Below are positions 7,151 through 13,566 of a DNA stretch of 20,451 nt, piece after piece. The translations under genes were made by a program, and so were the position numbers. The stretch comes from Dehalococcoidia bacterium (lineage in GTDB: Bacteria > Chloroflexota > Dehalococcoidia > Dehalococcoidales > UBA1222): the NCBI GenBank assembly GCA_009776515.1, contig WRNP01000004.1:1-20451 (forward strand), in the 5' to 3' direction. The notes beneath the pieces are model-generated. The model made no database searches. It saw only the letters and a program-made list of their open reading frames with translations, and was not told where the DNA came from. Each line of letters starts with the position of its first letter. The stretch's first letter is position 1.

Positions 7151-7663
7151 TCACGCCAGAGGTTTAACAGCACCTTGTGCCAAACGCAACTTCGTATATT
7201 CCACCAGCCCACCTGCAGCGATAAGCTCATTCATAAAGGAGGGATAGGGCTTGGCGGCAAATTGCTGGCCCTTAGTGATATTTCTTATCTTGCCGGCAGC
7301 AAGATCTATCTCCAGCTCATCGCCCGCCTCGGTGGCCTCCACCGCTTCCGTCGACTCCAACAGCGGCAGGCCAATGTTTATGGCATTGCGAAAGAAAATA
7401 CGCGCGAAGCTTTGTGCGACCACTGCCGCCACCCCAGCCCCCTTGATAGCTAGCGGGGCATGCTCCCGCGAGGAGCCACAACCAAAATTGGTCTCAGCTA
7501 CAATGATATCTCCAAATCGAACCCTCTGAATAAAATCCCTATCTATGTCTTCCATACAATGCCGTGCAAGCTCGGCGGTCTCCGAGACATTCAGATAGCG
7601 TGCCGGGATGATAACATCGGTATCTACATTCGCTCCATACTTAAAAACATGACCTTTCAACAT
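7151..7663 (-). CDS. leuD: 3-isopropylmalate dehydratase, small subunit
   Basis: Swivelling-domain partner of LeuC; together they isomerise 2-isopropylmalate to 3-isopropylmalate and, in the citramalate route, citramalate to 3-methylmalate. The 170-aa length and the N-terminus HVFKYGANVDTDVIIPARYL mark the short archaeal/clostridial-type subunit rather than the roughly 200-aa proteobacterial form. The substrate-binding signature TNFGCGSSREHAP lies at 58-70. The ribosome site GAGG is 6 bases before ATG 7663. The large subunit is not directly adjacent, because a DUF3052-like gene lies between the two. Confidence 0.93.
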   Translation of the reverse strand: MLKGHVFKYGANVDTDVIIPARYLNVSETAELARHCMEDIDRDFIQRVRFGDIIVAETNFGCGSSREHAPLAIKGAGVAAVVAQSFARIFFRNAINIGLPLLESTEAVEATEAGDELEIDLAAGKIRNITKGQQFAAKPYPSFMNELIAAGGLVEYTKLRLAQGAVKPLA

Positions 7664-7696
7664 ATCAGACCTCGCTCTTCGTTTTGGGGCCCATCA

Positions 7697-7726
7697 CAGA
7701 TAGGCCCAGTTTGCACGATCGGTCAA
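7697..7726 (-). promoter_or_regulatory. Weak candidate promoter before leuD
   Basis: TTGACC (7726-7721) is followed after 18 bases by TATCTG (7702-7697) on the minus strand, in the 78-base gap upstream of leuD. The -35 is good and the -10 poor, so this is only a possibility. Confidence 0.25.
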
Positions 7727-7741
7727 GGCTCACTCGCAAGA

Positions 7742-8266
7742 TCACGGCAGATACTCCGTTCTAGCCTCTGCCCTGGCCGCCTTTCTCGACATGAACTGTG
7801 TGCCATACTCAGTGTCGTTTAGGCAGAATGCCTTATTATCCACCAGCGATGTGGCCTCCAGCACTGCACGCCGGATATCCTCCCACTCCCCTACGAAATC
7901 GTGCTGCCGGGCGATTCCTTTCTTCGGCACAATGAGCCAGATACGTCCGTCACGTTTTATCATCCGCTCAAGGTTTGTCATGACATGCACCGCATCATCC
8001 TCCGACCGAAGCCAGTACACGACGACATCCGAGTCACTTTCCACCCAGTCCAGCGTCAACTTCAAATCGCCTGCAAGAAACAGCGGCAGGAGATATTTAG
8101 GCGCATGAAAAAGGCAAATCTTATGCCCTGGCTTTATCCCTAACCTAAACCGCAATTCATCATCCGGCACCGCCGCCACGGCGGCAGGTTGAGCCTTGCC
8201 GCCCTTGCCCATGATACCTGCTAAGGCTTCCCTAACAGATTGTTTCGTAGCTCCGTCCTCCGTCAC
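7742..8266 (-). CDS. DUF3052-like protein inserted between leuC and leuD
   Basis: A 174-aa soluble protein without signal or membrane segment. After a loose, alanine-rich N-terminus (1-36) comes RFRLGIKPGHKICLFHAP (40-57), a central VVVYWLRSEDD block (81-91), RDGRIWLIVPKKG (105-117) and a C-terminal SLVDNKAFCLNDTEYGTQF stretch. This order of LGIKPG, an LxxxDGxxWxxxPKK strand and a final LVDxKxCxxDxxxxG resembles the DUF3052 family, which has no known activity. That assignment is from memory of the pattern and is tentative. The start is GTG 8266 with a weak ribosome site. Standing between the two subunits of one enzyme, it could assist isopropylmalate isomerase assembly or simply be a passenger. 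Confidence 0.65.
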   Translation of the reverse strand: MTEDGATKQSVREALAGIMGKGGKAQPAAVAAVPDDELRFRLGIKPGHKICLFHAPKYLLPLFLAGDLKLTLDWVESDSDVVVYWLRSEDDAVHVMTNLERMIKRDGRIWLIVPKKGIARQHDFVGEWEDIRRAVLEATSLVDNKAFCLNDTEYGTQFMSRKAARAEARTEYLP

Positions 8267-8329
8267 GATATCTTAGCCCCAGATTGGCCTCGCACCTTCC
8301 CCACGGGGAGCACCAAATTGTATTTCCTC

Positions 8330-9577
8330 TTAAAGCTCAACCGGGCTGGCAATGCGCCCTTTGATGGCGCTTGCCGCTGCCACGGCCGGACCCGCCAGAT
8401 AAACCTCGCTCTGGGGACTCCCCATGCGACCGGTGAAGTTGCGATTGGTGGTTGAAACGGCCCGCTCGCCGGCAGCCATGATACCCATGTGCCCACCAAG
8501 GCATGGCCCGCAGGTGGGCGTACTCACAGCACAGCCGGCCTTAACGAAAGTATGGAGATAGCCCAACTGCAGGGCATCCAAATACACTTGTTGGCTGCCA
8601 GGTATAACAATACAGCGCACCTCGGGATGAACCTGCCCATGTTCAAAGATATGTGCCGCCACCCGTAAATCGTCCAGGCGCCCATTGGTACACGAGCCAA
8701 TGACTACCTGATCGATTTTCGCCTCCACCCGACTTACCGGACAGACATTGGAAGGCAAGTGCGGCTGAGCCACCTGTGGCTCAAGTTGCGAGACATCGTA
8801 CTCAATAACCTGGGCACACTCTGCCGCAGAACCTAGCTCGTAGATGGCATAGGGACGACGGGCACGCGTTTTTACATACTCCCTCGTCTTCTCATCAACG
8901 GCGCAGAGGCCCACCTTGGCCCCCGCCTCAATGGCCATATTGCTCATAGTAAAACGCCCATCCATAGAAAGGGCATCAAGCGCCTCGCCCGTGAATTCCA
9001 TAGCAGCGTAGAGTGCCCCATCCACGCCAATTTGGCCGATGGTATAAAGGATTAGGTCTTTACCATCCACCCAATGCGGCAGCTGGCCGTGATAGACAAA
9101 GCGTATCGTAGGCGGAACCTTGAGCCAGACATCGCCCGTCGCCATGGCCATAGCGATATCGGTCGAGCCCATGCCCGTGGCAAAAGCCCCCAACGCCCCG
9201 TAGGTACAGGTGTGCGAGTCTGCCCCAACAACAAGATCGCCCGGTAGCACCAACCCCTTCTCGGGTAGCAGCACATGCTCAATCCCCATCTGTCCGCACT
9301 CGAAGTAACGGATGCCCTGCTCCCAGGCAAATGCGCGCATGGTCTTGGCTTGCTCGGCAGACAGGATGTCCTTATTGGGCACAAAGTGGTCTGGCACCAT
9401 GACCACCTTGTGAGGATCAAAGACTCGCGGTACGCCAAGCCTATCAAACTCGCGGATCGCAATGGGCGCAGTGATATCATTAGACAAGACCAGATCCACC
9501 CGAGCACTTATGAAATCCCCAGGAGAGACCGACTTTTTGCCCGCATGTGCCGCTAATATCTTTTCTGCTAGAGTCAT
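8330..9577 (-). CDS. leuC: 3-isopropylmalate dehydratase, large subunit
   Basis: Aconitase-family [4Fe-4S] subunit acting with LeuD. At 415 residues it is the short archaeal/clostridial type (the proteobacterial form is about 466). The three cluster ligands are visible: Cys296 in VIGSCTNGR, and Cys356 and Cys359 in TPTCGPCLGGHMG. GADSHTCTYGALGAFATGMG at about 118 is the family's substrate and cluster-binding stretch. The start ATG 9577 has an excellent GGAGGA site 5 bases upstream and overlaps the stop of a 35-aa micro-ORF as ATGA. An exposed cluster enzyme of this kind fits an anaerobe. Confidence 0.95.
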   Translation of the reverse strand: MTLAEKILAAHAGKKSVSPGDFISARVDLVLSNDITAPIAIREFDRLGVPRVFDPHKVVMVPDHFVPNKDILSAEQAKTMRAFAWEQGIRYFECGQMGIEHVLLPEKGLVLPGDLVVGADSHTCTYGALGAFATGMGSTDIAMAMATGDVWLKVPPTIRFVYHGQLPHWVDGKDLILYTIGQIGVDGALYAAMEFTGEALDALSMDGRFTMSNMAIEAGAKVGLCAVDEKTREYVKTRARRPYAIYELGSAAECAQVIEYDVSQLEPQVAQPHLPSNVCPVSRVEAKIDQVVIGSCTNGRLDDLRVAAHIFEHGQVHPEVRCIVIPGSQQVYLDALQLGYLHTFVKAGCAVSTPTCGPCLGGHMGIMAAGERAVSTTNRNFTGRMGSPQSEVYLAGPAVAAASAIKGRIASPVEL

Positions 9578-9681
9578 AAGTTCCTCCGGGCTCTATATAC
9601 CGCAATACCCGACTGGGAGAGCATGACAGATACCGCCACAGCTAAGACCAGCACTACAAAACACAGGCCATCCCGCCACAT
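9574..9681 (-). CDS. 35-aa single-helix membrane micro-ORF between leuA and leuC
   Basis: Too short for ordinary gene calling. The ATG (9681) comes 3 bases after the leuA TAA, and the TGA (9574-9576) overlaps the leuC ATG as ATGA, so it fills the spacer exactly. The product begins MWRDG. It has one hydrophobic segment at about residues 5-21 (LCFVVLVLAVAVSVML) and a basic tail (YRARRNL), which predicts a single-pass protein with the C-terminus inside. A GGCGGA stretch at the leuA end could serve as a weak ribosome site. The leuC ribosome site lies within its RARRN codons, so translating it would directly affect leuC initiation. It may be a real small protein or a translational coupler. No homologue is known to me. 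Confidence 0.55.
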   Translation of the reverse strand: MWRDGLCFVVLVLAVAVSVMLSQSGIAVYRARRNL

Positions 9682-9684
9682 ATG

Positions 9685-11214
9685 TTATCCGCCATTTTCC
9701 GCCGTGTTATGCGCCGAGAGCAGGCGGTTCAAGGCATTCATGTAAGCCTTGGCACTGGCAACGATGATGTCCATGTCAGCACCGCGTCCGGTATAAGACA
9801 CTCCGGCACTTTCGATGCGAATGAGGACTTCTCCGATGGCATCAATGCCTCCCGTGATTGAGTTTACTGTAAATTCGGTAAGCGTGTTCGATACTCCGAC
9901 CAGACGGTTAATAGCCTTAAAGACAGCGTCAACCGGCCCCGTGCCCAAAGCTGCGTCAGCAAGCTCCTTGCCCCCCGGACCGGAAAGCTTGACTGCCGCC
10001 GTGGGAATGCCCCGATCACCACAGGTAACCTGCAATCTTTCCAGGTGATAGTGTTCGGTAGTAGTGCGTTTATACTCGGCCACCAGAGACTCAATATCAC
10101 GATCGGAGACCTCTTTCTTCTTATCCGCCAGCCCCTTGAAAGCAGCAAAGACTTGATCAAAGTCGGCATCCGATAATCCATAGCCCAACTCCGCCAAGCG
10201 CTCGCGGAAAGCATGCCGGCCAGAGAGCTTGCCCATGACAAGCGCAGATGACGGCACCCCCACACGCTGGGGATCAATGATCTCATAAGTAGCAGGCATC
10301 TTGATGACACCATCCTGATGGATGCCGGACTGATGCCGGAAAGCGTTAGCACCAACAATAGCCTTATTGGGCTGGACGGGAAAGCCCGTAAGCTCGCTAA
10401 CCAGACGCGAAGTGCGATAGATCTGGGTGGTATCCAAGCTTGTGGCAATACCAAAGATGTCAGCACGGGTAGCCACAGCCATGGCCACTTCCTCCAACGA
10501 GGCATTGCCGGCTCGCTCCCCAATGCCATTAATAGTGCACTCCACCTGGCGGGCACCATTGCGCACGGCCTCCAAACTGTTGGCCACGGCCAGCCCCAAG
10601 TCGTTGTGGCAGTGTACACTGATAACAGCACTGTCAATATTCGGTACGCTCTGTTTGATGCCCGCGATAAGCCTCCCGAACTCCGCCGGAACAGCGTAGC
10701 CAACCGTATCTGGGATGTTAACCGTAGTGGCCCCCGCCGCGATGACAGCCTCCAGCACACGGTAGATGTACTCGGTATTGGCACGAGAGGCATCCATAGG
10801 AGAAAACTCAACGTTTTCAGTATAGCCCCGGGCACGTTCAACCATGCCCACGGCAAGCTCCAACACCTGCTCGTGACTCTTTTTGAGCTGGTGCATCATG
10901 TGGATATCCGAGGCAGAGATGAAGACGTGCAGACGAGGGCTTTCGGCTTCTTTTATTGCTTCCCACGCGCTGTCTATATCTGCGGGATTAGCGCGCGCCA
11001 AGGCACAGATGGTAGCATTTTTTACCTCGTGCGCGATAGCCCGCACTGACTCAAAGTCACCAGGGGAACTGACGGGGAAGCCGGCCTCAATAACATCCAC
11101 CCCCAGCCGTTCAAGCTGGCGGGCGACCTCCACCTTCTCTGCTATGTTCAGCGAGCCGCCGGCAGCCTGCTCGCCATCACGAAGAGTAGTATCGAAAACA
11201 ATGATTTTATCCAT
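9685..11214 (-). CDS. leuA: 2-isopropylmalate synthase
   Basis: Condenses acetyl-CoA with 2-oxoisovalerate, the committed step of leucine synthesis. The 509-aa protein has the N-terminal TIM barrel with FDTTLRDGEQAAGG, the metal-binding SVHCHNDLG, and NGIGERAGNASLEE. A linker follows, and then a C-terminal LeuA dimer/allosteric domain (about 385-509) with GGKELADAALGTGPVDAVFK, so leucine feedback is expected. Start ATG 11214 has GGAGGA 7 bases upstream. The barrel resembles CimA in the same cluster, but the signatures (GEQAAG here, GAQREG there) separate them. A candidate promoter and a strong hairpin lie in its leader, so leuA may be a second transcription start of the cluster. Confidence 0.95.
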   Translation of the reverse strand: MDKIIVFDTTLRDGEQAAGGSLNIAEKVEVARQLERLGVDVIEAGFPVSSPGDFESVRAIAHEVKNATICALARANPADIDSAWEAIKEAESPRLHVFISASDIHMMHQLKKSHEQVLELAVGMVERARGYTENVEFSPMDASRANTEYIYRVLEAVIAAGATTVNIPDTVGYAVPAEFGRLIAGIKQSVPNIDSAVISVHCHNDLGLAVANSLEAVRNGARQVECTINGIGERAGNASLEEVAMAVATRADIFGIATSLDTTQIYRTSRLVSELTGFPVQPNKAIVGANAFRHQSGIHQDGVIKMPATYEIIDPQRVGVPSSALVMGKLSGRHAFRERLAELGYGLSDADFDQVFAAFKGLADKKKEVSDRDIESLVAEYKRTTTEHYHLERLQVTCGDRGIPTAAVKLSGPGGKELADAALGTGPVDAVFKAINRLVGVSNTLTEFTVNSITGGIDAIGEVLIRIESAGVSYTGRGADMDIIVASAKAYMNALNRLLSAHNTAENGG

Positions 11215-11252
11215 ATTGCGCTCCTCCAGAATTTAGTCGAACACGTACAGAT

Positions 11253-11274
11253 GCCCCTCCTCAAATGGAGGGGC
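11253..11274 (-). repeat. 8-bp inverted repeat in the leuA leader
   Basis: On the minus strand GCCCCTCC pairs perfectly with GGAGGGGC around a 6-base loop, about 40 bases before the leuA start. No T-tract follows, so it is not a simple terminator. It also contains one copy of a 21-bp motif repeated at 11567-11587. Confidence 0.7.
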
Positions 11275-11314
11275 CAATAAGTGTAAGGCTAATCCTGACA
11301 GTAGGGCGATATGA

Positions 11315-11342
11315 ATAGTATTTCATTGCAAACTCAAATCAA
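11315..11342 (-). promoter_or_regulatory. Candidate leuA promoter
   Basis: TTGATT (11342-11337) and TACTAT (11320-11315) are spaced 16 bases apart on the minus strand, each matching consensus at 4 of 6 positions. Transcription would begin near 11308 and include the hairpin at 11253-11274 in the leuA leader. Confidence 0.35.
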
Positions 11343-11542
11343 CTAACCATAAGATACAAAAAGTGGGTCGCAAAGTCAAAGTTCATCGGCTCGCCGAGCG
11401 CTCGTTTCGCACTCAGCCACTCGAAGCAAGGCACTGACCGCGGTTCGTACGACAACGACTTCCCTATGCCACCTATCACCATTTGCCGACAGAGGAAGTA
11501 AAGGGCAGTCTCGGCTCCGGCCAAGTTATACCACTGGGAGAC

Positions 11543-11578
11543 TGTGCAGGGGCACCAAGATTAGAGTGCCCCTGCACA
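11543..11578. repeat. Perfect 13-bp inverted repeat (hairpin)
   Basis: TGTGCAGGGGCAC (11543-11555) and GTGCCCCTGCACA (11566-11578) are exact reverse complements around a 10-base loop. The loop contains the stop codon of the broken membrane gene. Neither side is followed by a T-tract, so a role as RNA-stability hairpin, attenuator arm or mobile-element end is more likely than termination. Confidence 0.8.
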
Positions 11579-11861
11579 AATGGAGGGCTGGTTTGGGCTA
11601 GACTCGCCCTGGCGGCGGCTCTCCTGGTAGTCTTTCTCTTCTTTCTTGAAGACCAGTATGACACTGATGATACCAGCGATGAAGATGACGGCGTTCACAA
11701 TGGTCCAGACGTCCACGAAGCGTACGGGGATGCCTACATCTTCAGTTAGGAAGAAGACAATGAAATCCGATAGCCAGGATAATGGCTATGGCAATCCAGC
11801 CTGGTGCTGTCCTGGGATTATTGCCCCCGCTACTCAATCTGCGCCAAGCGTTTTCGTCCAT
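11561..11861 (-). pseudogene. Small two-helix membrane protein gene broken by a +1 frameshift
   Basis: The first frame starts at ATG 11861 (MDENAWRRLSSGG) and runs through APGWIAIAIILAIG, then loses sense and stops. One base further on, from about 11766-11769, another frame continues with DFIVFFLTEDVGIPVRFVD, then a second hydrophobic segment NAVIFIAGIISVILVF and a charged tail KKEEKDYQES, ending at TAA 11561-11563. The second frame has no start codon of its own. Joined, they give about 99 residues with two membrane helices, the first crossing the break. This is either a decayed gene, a sequencing error at the CGG, or programmed frameshifting. The last codons lie in the hairpin at 11543-11578, so the C-terminus may also have been altered. 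The function is unknown. Confidence 0.65.
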
Positions 11862-12011
11862 CGTGGTGCACAGAAGCGCACGATCGCTTGTATGCAAATG
11901 CTCGCTGTGCGTACAGCCCCTCACCCAACCATCGCACCGCCACCAAAAAACATTCCGCCTGCGGCTAATCTTCTAAGCACCGGTTGCCCCGTTCTATCCC
12001 CCGTCCGTAGT
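11862..12011. other. Spacer between ilvC and the broken membrane gene
   Basis: No intact gene. On the minus strand a short frame around 11939-11980 encodes RRLAAGGMFFGGGAMVG and then stops; its glycine-rich hydrophobic look could be a decayed membrane-protein start, but it has no supported start or ribosome site. I see no T-rich terminator after ilvC. Confidence 0.3.
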
Positions 12012-13010
12012 TTATTGCTTTTCCGTAAGCCACGGCATCATCTGGCGAAGCTCGGAGCCCACCTCTTCAATAAGATGCTCCTCCTCGCGCTTCTTCAGGG
12101 CATTATAGACTGGCCGCCCCGCCTGGTTCTCCAGAATCCATTCGCGGGCAAAATGTCCATCTTGAATCTCTTCCAAGATATCTGCCATCTCGTCCAGCAC
12201 CGTCTCGTTAATGATGCGCGGCCCCCTGGTATAATCGCCGTACTTGGCGGTGTCTGAAATAGAGCTCCTCATGAAAGCAATCCCGCCCTTGTAGATGAGA
12301 TCCACAATGAGCTTAAGTTCGTGCAGGCATTCAAAGTAGGCCACCTCGGGTTGGTAGCCGGCCTCAACCAGTGTTTCAAAACCTGCTTTGACGAGTGAGG
12401 TCACGCCACCGCAGAGTACCGCCTGCTCCCCGAAGAGGTCGGTCTCGGTTTCCTCGGCAAAGGTAGTTTCGAGCACCCCGGCGCGGCTTGAACCGATACC
12501 CTTGGCATAGGCCAAAGCCAACTCCTTGGCCCTACCAGAGGCATCCTGTTGGACAGCAATCAGGGATGGCGCCCCCATGCCCTCAACAAATATCTGCCGG
12601 AACATCTGCCCAGGGGCTTTTGGGGCGATCATGGTCACGTCCACATTTTTAGGAGGTACAATCTGGCCGTAGTGAATGTTGAAGCCATGGGCAAATTGGA
12701 GTATCTTGCCAGCACTGAGGCCCGGTAGAATATCATCACGGTAGATCTTGGGCTGTACGGTATCTGGTGCGAGCATGACGATGTAATCAGCCTGTTTGGC
12801 CACCTCAGTCGCCGAAAGAGGCGCAAAGCCATCAGAGACAGCCCTATCATAGGAGGCTGAACCTTTCACCTCAGCAATAATAACCTTGACGCCGCTGTCA
12901 CGCAGGTTCTGGCCTTGGGCATGGCCCTGGCTCCCGTAGCCGATAATGCCAACCGTACGATCCTTGAGATAAGACAGATCGCAGTCCTTGTCGTAATAGA
13001 TAATTGCCAT
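12012..13010 (-). CDS. ilvC: Ketol-acid reductoisomerase, class I
   Basis: Rearranges and reduces acetolactate or acetohydroxybutyrate to the dihydroxy acids of the valine and isoleucine routes. The 332-aa length marks the short class I form. The Rossmann motif GYGSQGHAQ lies at 24-32, the metal-binding acidic residues are in ETETDLFGEQAVLCGG and CLHELKLIVDLIYKGG, and the C-terminal substrate serine is in SISDTAKYGD. The loop after beta-2 reads IIAEVKGSASYDRA, where most class I enzymes have VGLRxGSxSW. The usual arginine is replaced and Glu47 is present, which predicts NADH rather than NADPH use. APKAPGQ also differs from the common APKGPGH. A good AGGAG ribosome site precedes ATG 13010, which is 46 bases after ilvN. 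Confidence 0.95.
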   Translation of the reverse strand: MAIIYYDKDCDLSYLKDRTVGIIGYGSQGHAQGQNLRDSGVKVIIAEVKGSASYDRAVSDGFAPLSATEVAKQADYIVMLAPDTVQPKIYRDDILPGLSAGKILQFAHGFNIHYGQIVPPKNVDVTMIAPKAPGQMFRQIFVEGMGAPSLIAVQQDASGRAKELALAYAKGIGSSRAGVLETTFAEETETDLFGEQAVLCGGVTSLVKAGFETLVEAGYQPEVAYFECLHELKLIVDLIYKGGIAFMRSSISDTAKYGDYTRGPRIINETVLDEMADILEEIQDGHFAREWILENQAGRPVYNALKKREEEHLIEEVGSELRQMMPWLTEKQ

Positions 13011-13056
13011 TTTCTTCTCCTAAATATTTATGTTTTATTTCGCCCCCGGGCCACCC

Positions 13057-13566
13057 CTATTCTTCACCCCGCCCGTCGTCGGCCGTGCCGCGCGTCATGG
13101 CTACCACCCCCGTACGTGAAATCTCCCTCACCCCAAATGGCCTTAGGAGATTATACAACGAGTCCACCTTGGCTTCATCACCAGTTACCTCGACCGCTAC
13201 CGAATCCGAAGACACATCCACAATCTTGGCGCGGAAAGTGCCCACAATCTGTATGATCTCGCCCCTCGTCGCAGAGGTAGTCCTCACCTTGATGAGCGCA
13301 AGCTCGCGCGAGATGATGTTTTCCCCCGAAATATCGGACACCTTAATAACGTCTATAACTTTATCCAGCTGCTTACGCACCTGCTCAACCATGGGGCTAG
13401 TACCATCCACAATGATAGTCATGCGTGAGATTCCCAAGGCTTCGCTACCCCCTACCGCAATGCTTTCGATGTTAAAGCCGCGGCGGCGAAAGAGACTTGC
13501 CACTCGGTTCAGGACACCGGGGCGGTTAGCCACTTGGACCACTATGGTGTGTTTCGTCGCGACCAC
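13057..13566 (-). CDS. ilvN: Acetolactate synthase, small regulatory subunit
   Basis: Regulatory partner of IlvB that stimulates activity and confers valine feedback. The 169-aa protein begins with an ACT domain (HTIVVQVANRPGVLNRVASL; GFNIESIAVGGSE) and has the usual C-terminal domain from about residue 80, the length of the IlvH/IlvN class. The start is GTG 13566, fixed by a strong AGGAGGT 6 bases upstream. The gene overlaps the 3' end of ilvB by 25 bases, so the two subunits are made in a coupled way. Confidence 0.94.
   Translation of the reverse strand: MVATKHTIVVQVANRPGVLNRVASLFRRRGFNIESIAVGGSEALGISRMTIIVDGTSPMVEQVRKQLDKVIDVIKVSDISGENIISRELALIKVRTTSATRGEIIQIVGTFRAKIVDVSSDSVAVEVTGDEAKVDSLYNLLRPFGVREISRTGVVAMTRGTADDGRGEE

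Larger units (their letters stand above)
11252..11587 (-). repeat. 21-bp imperfect direct repeats bounding a noncoding block
   Basis: On the plus strand TGCCCCT-4-AAATGGAGGG occurs at 11252-11272 and again at 11567-11587. The two copies agree at 19 of 21 positions and start 315 bases apart. The DNA between them has no convincing gene; a 61-codon minus-strand frame there has no recognisable motif. The arrangement could mark an inserted or duplicated segment. One copy lies in the leuA leader hairpin, the other beside the hairpin at 11543-11578. Confidence 0.6.

Noticed and set aside
8263..8329. Possible TTG-started peptide of 17 codons between leuC and the DUF3052-like gene, ending in a GTGA overlap
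   Set aside because: Only the overlap and an AAGAGG site support it; the product has no clear character, so it is not listed as a gene.
11400..11460. Possible T-box sequence (GAACCGCGG on the minus strand) upstream of leuA
   Set aside because: The tRNA-contacting TGGN part of the T-box bulge is absent and no terminator follows, so a T-box riboswitch is not supported.
11339..11524. Minus-strand 61-codon frame between the direct repeats
   Set aside because: No recognisable motif, no good ribosome site and no link to neighbours; treated as noncoding repeat interior.
11483..11749. Plus-strand 88-codon frame with an Asp-rich C-terminus
   Set aside because: It is the antisense shadow of the second frame of the broken two-helix membrane gene, which explains its odd composition.
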